Origin: Fomes fomentarius
Taxonomy: Eukaryota > Basidiomycota > Agaricomycetes > Polyporales > Polyporaceae
Assembly: GCA_022606135.1 (NCBI GenBank)
Contig: JABYQN010000005.1
Coordinates: forward strand, 1,116,001-1,180,000
Direction: 5' to 3'
DNA length: 64,000 nt
Both the position numbers and the translations under genes were made by a program. This document shows positions 56,626 through 64,000 of this stretch, piece by piece (the stretch's first letter is position 1; every line of letters begins with the position of its first letter). A model generated the notes under the pieces. The model saw nothing but the letters and a program-made list of their open reading frames with translations. It was not told the DNA's origin and did no database searches.

Positions 56626-59600
56626 ATGCCTCCTACGGCGAGCTCCCGCTCGTCAGTCCTCAAGGGTGCATGGCGGCCAACCAAGATTATGAACATGCGC
56701 GACCTCTCGCGCGACGATGACTTCCTCAGTCACCTGCTCGTCGAGAAACTCGGAACCGGCGGCTTTCCCCTTGTCGTCCACAAGATGGACCCCTCGAGGA
56801 GGCTCCCAAAGACTGATCCAGAAGAGTTAATGCAGATCGTCAGACGTGTGAGTCCCTTGTTGTTCCCTCTCCTCTTCTATGACGTCTCACAACACGCCTA
56901 CCCACACCTTTCTCCCCCCTCTCCACGCGTAGCTCGTCGTCTCCAAGGGTCCCAGTCAGACCGCCATCCGTCAGGCTGTCGATTACCTCCTATCGTGCGT
57001 CTCCCTCTCCTCTCTCTCCCACTCTCCCCCGTTCACCCGCTCAATTTCCCTCTCAGACTCAAGGCGGTGCGTTACTACGTCCAGGCCTACACCCAGAAGC
57101 AAATCAACGCGTTCGCCACGTATGCAACCCATCGCTAACCTCATCGAGCGCGTCTGTTGACGCCCTTCTTTCCCCGCCTCTAGCCACGCATCCCGTTACT
57201 TTGAGCTCTACCTTCCATCTGGCTCGATCGAGATCGCCCACACTTCACGATACTCTCATCGCACCGGCAAGTCAGAGCTATGCATCCTCGCCACCCGTCC
57301 TCTTGTTGTCGGCCAGGTCATTTCGGAACTCAAAGGTTCAATGGCCGACCTAACCGAGGAAGAGGACAAGGAGCTCAAAGGCACCGACGTAGGCCAGGCA
57401 GCAGGAGTCGGAATCCGTCGCGATTTCAGTGTCATCCATTCCAAGCAGCTCAAGAAGAACCATTTGTTCTTGGGACCGGCTCGATTTGTGAACGTGAGTC
57501 GCTTCGTCTTCCTCTCGCTACGGCTTCACTCACGAAGCGAGAGGTTCTTGCGGCGTTTGTGCTGATGATCACATTTCCACGCATGCTCGCCAACTTCGAT
57601 TTCGCCTCTCCTGCCGCGTAGCATGACTGCGACCACAATGTTGAACTTTTTCGAGAGGGCCGGTACATTACCTTCCGGGTACTCAAACCCATAGGTGTAG
57701 GAGAGGAGGTCACAGCGCACTATGGCGATGGCTACTGTAAGTCGTTTCTATGCAGCGCCGCGAATATTGTTGACCGTTGGTTGCTTCCTTACGAACCGCA
57801 GTCGGCCGCAATAATCGCCACTGCCTGTGCCACACCTGTGAGGTCAACAAACGAGGTGGTTACGCACCGCAAAACGACGACGAAGTCTCCGATTCTGGAT
57901 CATCCCCTAATAGTTCTTCCTCCGACAACGACTCCGATTGGTCGACAGACCGCGAAGATGCTCCTGCACAGGCCAACGTAAATGTCAACGAGCGCCGGAC
58001 GCGACGCGGGGTGTATGCAGTGCTCCCCGACGAGGAAGAAGACCCTGCCGATGAGTCTGACGCAGATGTCGAGCCAGAGCCCGACGCCACATCGGATCTC
58101 ATATCTGCACCGCGCTCTGCCTCGGCTGATCCTGCTCTCGCGGGCCCCTCGAAACACACCGGTTTGCTGACACCAGACACTGAAACGCTTGTGGCCGAAA
58201 GCTGCTCAGCGTCTGCTGTATCAACCCCCCGGAAGGCGACTCCCGCCACCTCGTTCTCCATCTCCACGCGCGCCCAAAAGGCCCGCGCCGCGTCCGAGCT
58301 TGAGAGCATCAGTGCAGCCCTTAGCGGCAAGGACAAAGGCAAGGCGCGCGCTACCGTGTCGCGCTCCGCATCGGCAGTTCGACAACTCGAGACGCCACCT
58401 CTCACCTCCGACAACGGGTCAGTGGCGGACGGCCCGAGCCTGCGCTCTTCTTCGCGCTTGCGCGCGCGGGGTGATGCAGCATCGTCTGTGTCGCGCGTGA
58501 GCACACCTATGTACGACCGCAAAGGCAAGGGCCCCGCTTCAACGCTGGACTCGACCACGGACGCACTTGATCTGAAGGGCAAGGCAAAGGAGGACCCGGA
58601 GATGGAGGGTCGCTCGTTGCGAAAGCGTCCCGTGGTGCCCGCTCCTATAGATTTGAGTGCGGCAGTGAAGAAGCCCCAAGACGGGCCTCGGGGCGTCGAC
58701 GGGAAACTGCTCCCGACGTGCATGACGTGCAAGAATGTCCTGCCCGTGATTTCGGTAGAGGACAAAGTCGTGTGGAACGGGTTGCCAGAGAAGACAGGTA
58801 AGCGGGGGCGGCCGCGAAAGCAGGTGAATCAGGAGTGCCCCAGGTGCGTAAACACAACTCTGCTGTTGTGGGCTTTGAACTGAGCCGTGTCTGCGTTACC
58901 AGGTGTATGCGTCACCATGCTATCTATGGCGTTCGTTGGCCGGAACGTTTACCTTCGGACGGCACTCCCGCGTTTGTCCCCCTCCGCGAGAAAACAGGAG
59001 CATGACCCTGGTGCTCATCTCTCTCACAAGAATCTTGCCGCTCTTAACAAGCTTTCCAACGCTGCATCTGGCTCTCGCGCCGCATCCACAACCGAGAAGA
59101 GACCATATAAACGACAACGCACCGTTGAGCCGGAGGAAGCACCTTCTCCCAAACGGCCGAAGGTCGAACCATCCTCTTCTCATCACAACCGTGGCCGTGG
59201 ACGTCCGCCGAAGAACAAGGTGGGCATGTCGAACGAGGCACGCAAACTCCTGGGAGTACGGGAACGCCGTAGCAGTCGCACGCGCATCCCGAGTGCCAAG
59301 ATGCGCGCGAGTGAGCCCCCGCCGAAGGGCAAGGGGTCTTCTGTTAATGGTTCGTCAAATGCGCCTGTTTCCACTGCATCCGCATCCTCCGATCCTCCGC
59401 ATGAGGATCCCTCGCCCTCGTCCTCCAGTCCTCCCCAAACTCCGACCAAAGAGCGTCATCTCCGCAGTACCGGAGAGCTCTCGTCCGTGCCCACTACCCC
59501 TGTCGTCGTCAAGACGGAAGGAGGCCCGAAGTTGCCCACGCCCAAATCGCTGGCTGTCGCATCGCAGCCGCGTGAGGCGAACGGGAGGTTCGGGAAGAAG

Positions 59601-60973
59601 GCCACCACGAATGGCAGGTTCATGCGCAAGAACTTCCACTTCACCGCTGGGGGTCGCCGCACTATGCGCGCGAAGCGGTCCAAACCACACTCGAAGACGG
59701 GCGATAACGCACGCGGCGATGGACGTGACGCTCGGGGCGAACACGAGGACGATTTGGGCAGCGATGGGCGGTATTCGTCACACAAGCGGTCTCTCGACGA
59801 GCAGGATGAGGTGGATGCGGAGCGCGGGAAGCGTCGCAGGCTGGAGTCGGAGGAGCCACGAGTGAAGATTGAGGGGGAGGAGACGGATCTGTTCTCAGTA
59901 ATGAACGAGAACGATGAAGGCACGGCCTCTCAGGACGAGTGCGAGGAAAGCTTGTTTCGACGGCCATCGCTGGCGGCGGGCAAGAGTGGCATGGGTCTCT
60001 TCGCGCGCCCGAATCCACTCACTTTCGCGCGACGCAAGTGGACGTCCTCGGTTCCGCCCGAGGGCACGCCAGAGCTCCAGGACCCCGAGGAGCCACATGC
60101 GGGCCAATCGCTATCGACGGATGACGACACGGATCCGCCTGTCACGCCTGAGGATGGCGAGGAGCAGCCCGCGGCCGTGGCGGATGAGCGGTACGGCGAC
60201 GAGGATACAGCGGAGCAGGAGGACGACCATGAGATCGATTCGGACGATGCGAGTGACAGAGGCTTTATCCGTCCCAAGCTCATGCGCAAATCGAACTTTG
60301 CGCCAGCTCTCTTCAAACCTAATCCACTTAACATGGCCCGGTTGAGATGGGCTCCCACACCAGCATCAGGGCATCCCGAGCCTGAGCCCGAAGACTATGC
60401 CGATCTCTCACTTTCGAAGACTTCCTCGCGAACATCACTCGCGAGCCTCGGAGACCTATTCGAGGCCGAGCCAGACGACGTATCGCTCGACGCCGATCGC
60501 CCTGCTCACGGAAGCATCGATGCTGATGCATCTTCCGAAGAGGTGAGCTAACAGGCTCTTCCGATACAGCAAGGTTTGCATAGCTCACGCCCTTCGCAGG
60601 AGGGTTTCCGGCCCAGCATGCTGTCGGTCTTCAAGCCTGGACGGCGTTCGTCCTCCTCGGCATCTTCTGCCCTTGTCGATCTCACTGATGATTCCGAGCA
60701 GAGCGTTGAGCGGCTCGTGTCCGTCCCTGATCCCCTCCCCTCCAGCTCTGATTCCCGCCCGCCTTCCGCCGGTTCGCTCACTCTCCCCGGGCCGTCCTCG
60801 CCTCAGAGGTCCCCAGGGATGGCGTGGAAGCAGACCGTTCTTCTCCCCAAGAATATCCCCCCTTCAAGCATTACCACAACGCTACGGTCACTGTGACCGC
60901 TGATATCTCGCCCGCACCGACTAAGCTCATGCGGGCGGGCTGGGACAGCGGCAGCTCTGACGAAACGGACTAG
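56626..60973 (+). CDS. SET9: Histone-lysine N-methyltransferase, SET9/SUV4-20 type (H4K20)
   Basis: Methylates histone H4 Lys20. Exons: 56626-56847, 56933-56994, 57057-57119, 57184-57493, 57622-57736, 57802-58843, 58903 to about 60542, and 60600 to the end. The SET-associated N-terminus (MNMRDLSRDDDFLSHLLVEK) precedes the SET motifs HTSRYSHRTGKSELCILATR, ARFVNHDCDHNVELF and GEEVTAHYGDGYFG; a post-SET CLCHTC follows. A Cys-rich block (LPTCMTCKNVLPV.., CPRCMRHHAIYG) and a long disordered, Ser/Arg-rich tail come next. Two frame problems occur: at 58991-58994 (AAAA) the frame meets a stop unless one base is removed, and near 60857-60862 (C6) a one-base change opens a tail ending WDSGSSDETD at 60973. 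As written, the last exon ends at 60896. They may be assembly errors. Confidence 0.88.
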
Positions 60974-61360
60974 AGGAACTCAGTATCAATACCATTTCAT
61001 CTCTACTCTCGGTCATCACTAGTGTTGAACACCTGACAGTTGTGTTGGACACAAGTACCGCATGAACGATGGTTTACCCACTTCCTTATTGCTCCTTATT
61101 GTAACCCTTACATTGCCGTGCATGTTCTGCTGTTCTGATGCTCCCCTTTGACTCTTGCTGATCTACTGTTAGCATCATACCGGGCTCCGCTTTGTGACCT
61201 TTGGCTTTGTATCTGTATGTAATAATGCGCTCGAGTCCGCCTCGGGCACTAATGGCGATGAGTGTTCGGCTCGCGTCGAACAACGGTGGATTAGAACACG
61301 ATGGGAGTTCTCAGTGACTGCTACTGTGTCTGTACATCTCTACTTTGTGCGTCATCCCGT
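60974..61360. other. Convergent intergenic region
   Basis: Between the 3' ends of the SET9-like gene and CCT6; AT-rich and non-coding. Confidence 0.6.
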
Positions 61361-63462
61361 CTATTGCTGCCCGTCTGGTTTGAGTGAACTACGACCCGCG
61401 CGCAAAATCTCATCTGTCGAGAGCAGGTTGACCGCGATGACAGAACTGGAGAACGTGATCAGGTCGGGGAATGTAGTTGCAACGCGTCGAACATACCATG
61501 AGTGAAGCATTTGCCTCTTTACCCTGTAGTTGTCCCATACACCCGCCACCGTGGGGTCAAATGGCTCACCGGATTCAAGATCAAGCCCAACTGCATTGCC
61601 CTCGGATTGCTCGTCCTACAATGACGAGCGAGCGATGAGCCATCGGACATGAATGCAGAGCAATAGAAATCCACCTGTAGCGCCACAACCACGTCTTGCA
61701 CATCATAGCCGCCATTCGCAGCGAGAGTCTTCGGAATGATCAACAACGCCTCCGCAAACGCCTGCACACCCATCTTCGCGCGTCCCTTTGCAGTCTTCTT
61801 CACTGGTCCAGAGAGATGCGCTGCGCACGCGACCTCGAACGCACCCGCCCCAGGAATGAGCGCCTCGTCCTCGAGGGCGTTCTTGACGGCGCGGAGGCCG
61901 TCGCGCAGTGCGTCCTGTGTCTGCTGGATCGTGTGCGGGTTGGGACCCTTGATGAGGAGCGTGACGCTCTTCGGGTCCTTGACATCCTCGACGAATGTGA
62001 ATTTCTCCTCGCCGAGTGTGTGTTCGTACACGAGACCTGCCCAGCCGAGCACATCGGGAGTGAGGTCGTCAACAGAATTCTGGGCCACACCACCGCAGAT
62101 CAATTGCAATCTACAGCATGGGACGTGTATCTGTAAGATGCTCGGACACTGGAGATGCGTCGCGGATTACGCACCGCTCCATATTGCGCCGCTTGGCTCG
62201 GCGGAGAGCGAGGATCCCGTTCTTTGCGAGGATATCAAGACTCAGGGGATCAATACCCTTCTGATTGAGAACCACGAAGTTCTTCTTCTTCTCGTTGCTG
62301 CCAACAGCCTGGTCACAGACGAGATTCTTCAGCTCAACAATCTTCTTGCACTTCGCGTCAGTGAAACGTCGCTCAGACTCGACGAGCTTTTCCCGCTGCT
62401 CGGCCGAAGAGTAGAAAAATCCGGAGTTGACCTCCCTGTTAAAAGCACATCAGTTTCGACGAGAGAACACGGCGTGAGGGTTTTAACATACGTCTTCTCA
62501 TACTCAAGGCTGACATTCAGAATGAGAATATACGCATTCTCGACGCGCTTGGGCATGTCCGGATGCCTTGCGCCGTGATCGAGCACAAGACCGCGAACGA
62601 GTTGAGTTTCTGATGCTGTCCGATGCTGCATCTTCATGATCTCAATCATGTGCAAGTCAATAGGATCGCGGAATTGATCGGGTGATTCTGGTGAGGGGTG
62701 TAAATGAAAGCAGGAGTCTGGGTCATGTCTGCGACTTACCGGGAGCAGGGGGAGGGGGTCTGATAGTGAGGACAGCATCAACTACTTCGGACGCGAGTTG
62801 TTTTGCAAGTGCGGAGTTGACCTTAGTGGCAAGAGAAGTGTACGCAACGTTGATCAAAGTCGCTCGATCGAGGTTGACGGGTCTCTTGAACTTGTCAAGG
62901 AACTGGAGTGGAGGTTTGGAATCTCGACGAGCACGTAGCGAAAGCACAATTCACGTACCGCCAGAGCCTCCTTCTTTGCGATGTCAAATCCCTCTCCGAT
63001 CACGGTAGGATGAACACCTTCAGAGATGTACCGATCGGCTTGCTTGAGAAGTTCACCAACGAGCAGAACAACAGAAGTCGTGCCATCTCCAACTTGGTCA
63101 TCCTGGGCAACAGCGGTGCGTGCGATCATGGCAGCAGTAGGATTTTGGATCTGCATCTCGGAGAGGAGGACCTTGCCGTCCTTGGTCATTTTGATCTGGC
63201 CAGAACCATCGACCAGCATTTTGAGAGTACCTCTGGGACCTGAATTGAAGGTTCATACATATGTCGTTGTACTGTAATGCGAGATACGGACCTAGGTTCC
63301 CCTTGACCACATTCGCGAGACCCATCGCGCCGGTCGTGTTGACCTAGTATAAGACTGCGTGAGCTCGCACGACAGCACGAGTAGAAAGGACGATACCTGA
63401 AGCGCAGCGGCCCTCCTGACGCTCTCAGCCTTTGGATTGATGAGTTCGATGCTGGAGGACAT
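61361..63462 (-). CDS. CCT6: T-complex protein 1 subunit zeta (CCT6)
   Basis: One of eight subunits of the cytosolic CCT/TRiC chaperonin that folds actin and tubulin. Start [20 protein letters not shown] at 63462. ATP-binding and family motifs: [69 protein letters not shown]. Then [40 protein letters not shown] and GAGAFEVA. The end is assembled over two introns: ..[20 protein letters not shown] and [20 protein letters not shown] (intron 61446-61496). It finishes [20 protein letters not shown] at 61361. At least six introns; all motifs are intact. Confidence 0.95.
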
Positions 63463-64000
63463 GGTGAATGGTGCTCAGGACGTCGGCCGCGGAGACGCGT
63501 TTTGCTCGTTCAGAATCAATTTCGAGAAAGCGCGTCTTGCGTTGCTTACGTCAGCTGCCTTCCGCCCACGCTACCAGTCTCTACTAGCTACCAGTCTCCC
63601 TACCTCGGTCGACCACCAGCTTCAAGAACACACAACTCCACTCGGCCTTGACGATCAAATATTGTAAGCATGCTTGCTTTGAACTCTCCACGTCCCTTTC
63701 ACGACCCAATAGTATTCCTCAACCAGACGTATCTCGAGCTCGCGCGGCTGGGATCTTCATGTTCTATCTCTCCTCAATTGCGCCCCATATCTCAGCCAGT
63801 AACCCAGATTCAGAGCGGGTTCCATCCAAGTTGAAGTTCTCCGTGGCTACTCCTCAGTATCAACCGGCGGGCCCATCATCTCTGTCTACATGCGAAGTGG
63901 ATAAATACATTTGCCGTCTCCGCTCGCCTCATGTCTTTGACCAAGCTCGACGTTCGCTAACGGTAACTATACGTACTATTCAGCGGGCGTAACCCATTCC
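63463..64000. other. CCT6 upstream region; possible first exon of a plus-strand gene at the right edge
   Basis: 63463 to about 63640 is the CCT6 promoter. From about 63700 a plus-strand frame (..RARAAGIFMFYLSSIAPHIS..) is open up to a possible GT donor near 63962, but no domain is recognisable, so this is only a candidate. Confidence 0.25.

Noticed and set aside
57860..58765. 301-codon minus-strand Ser-rich ORF
   Set aside because: Antisense shadow of the disordered region of the SET9-like gene.

Overview
The window looks like a nuclear contig from a mushroom-forming basidiomycete (Agaricomycetes). Genes are split by many 45-130 bp GT-AG introns. The protein families are fungal: a Ras-associating/LRR/PP2C-like/cyclase adenylate cyclase, a TRP-like/ML-domain channel, Utp10, and an H4K20-type SET protein. 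The repeat content (Copia, chromodomain Ty3, Tnp2/CACTA) is also typical of that group. The species cannot be named from the sequence.

The window has two parts. Positions 1 to about 30.4 kb are repeat-rich with mostly broken genes. Positions 30.4-64 kb are gene-dense and nearly free of repeats.

Repeat-rich part. At 1-3.2 kb a minus-strand, Pro/Gln-rich gene is interrupted by a solo LTR (2370-2823) with a perfect 5-bp target duplication. At 4.1-5.3 kb lies a SUN-domain gene with an apparent frame break. At 6.1-6.85 kb lies a helical protein of unknown function that runs up to the edge of a Copia element. That element (6855-12165) has two LTRs, a primer site matching the anticodon arm of initiator tRNA-Met, and a gag-pol that has lost part of its integrase. 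At 12.3-13.0 kb is a second, diverged relic of the gene family seen at 1-3.2 kb. A truncated LTR (14136-14373) and an inverted solo LTR (15577-16029) follow. At 16.4-19.7 kb is a Tnp2-type DNA transposon carrying two frame-breaking 34-bp tandem duplications and a large internal deletion. At 19.9-20.95 kb is a purine-rich minisatellite. At 21.4-27.4 kb is a decayed minus-strand Ty3 chromovirus whose identifiable lesions are mostly C-to-T or G-to-A. At 27.4-30.4 kb the sequence is AT-rich, with a tRNA-like Pol III box pair and a cluster of TGAGTCA motifs.

Gene-dense part: adenylate cyclase (-), TRP-like channel (+), RPL38 (+), UTP10 (-), an epoxide hydrolase (-), UGP1 (-), RPS8 (+), a SET9-like histone methyltransferase (+) and CCT6 (-). 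These serve cAMP signalling, membrane/ion homeostasis, ribosome synthesis, UDP-glucose supply, chromatin and protein folding. They do not form an obvious pathway cluster.

I did not find a clearly new biological system. The most informative signals are the mobile-element histories: a chimeric Copia element, half-tRNA priming, frame-restoring duplications and insertions, and deamination-type decay confined to one element. Several conserved genes also show small frame breaks that are either assembly indels or real lesions.
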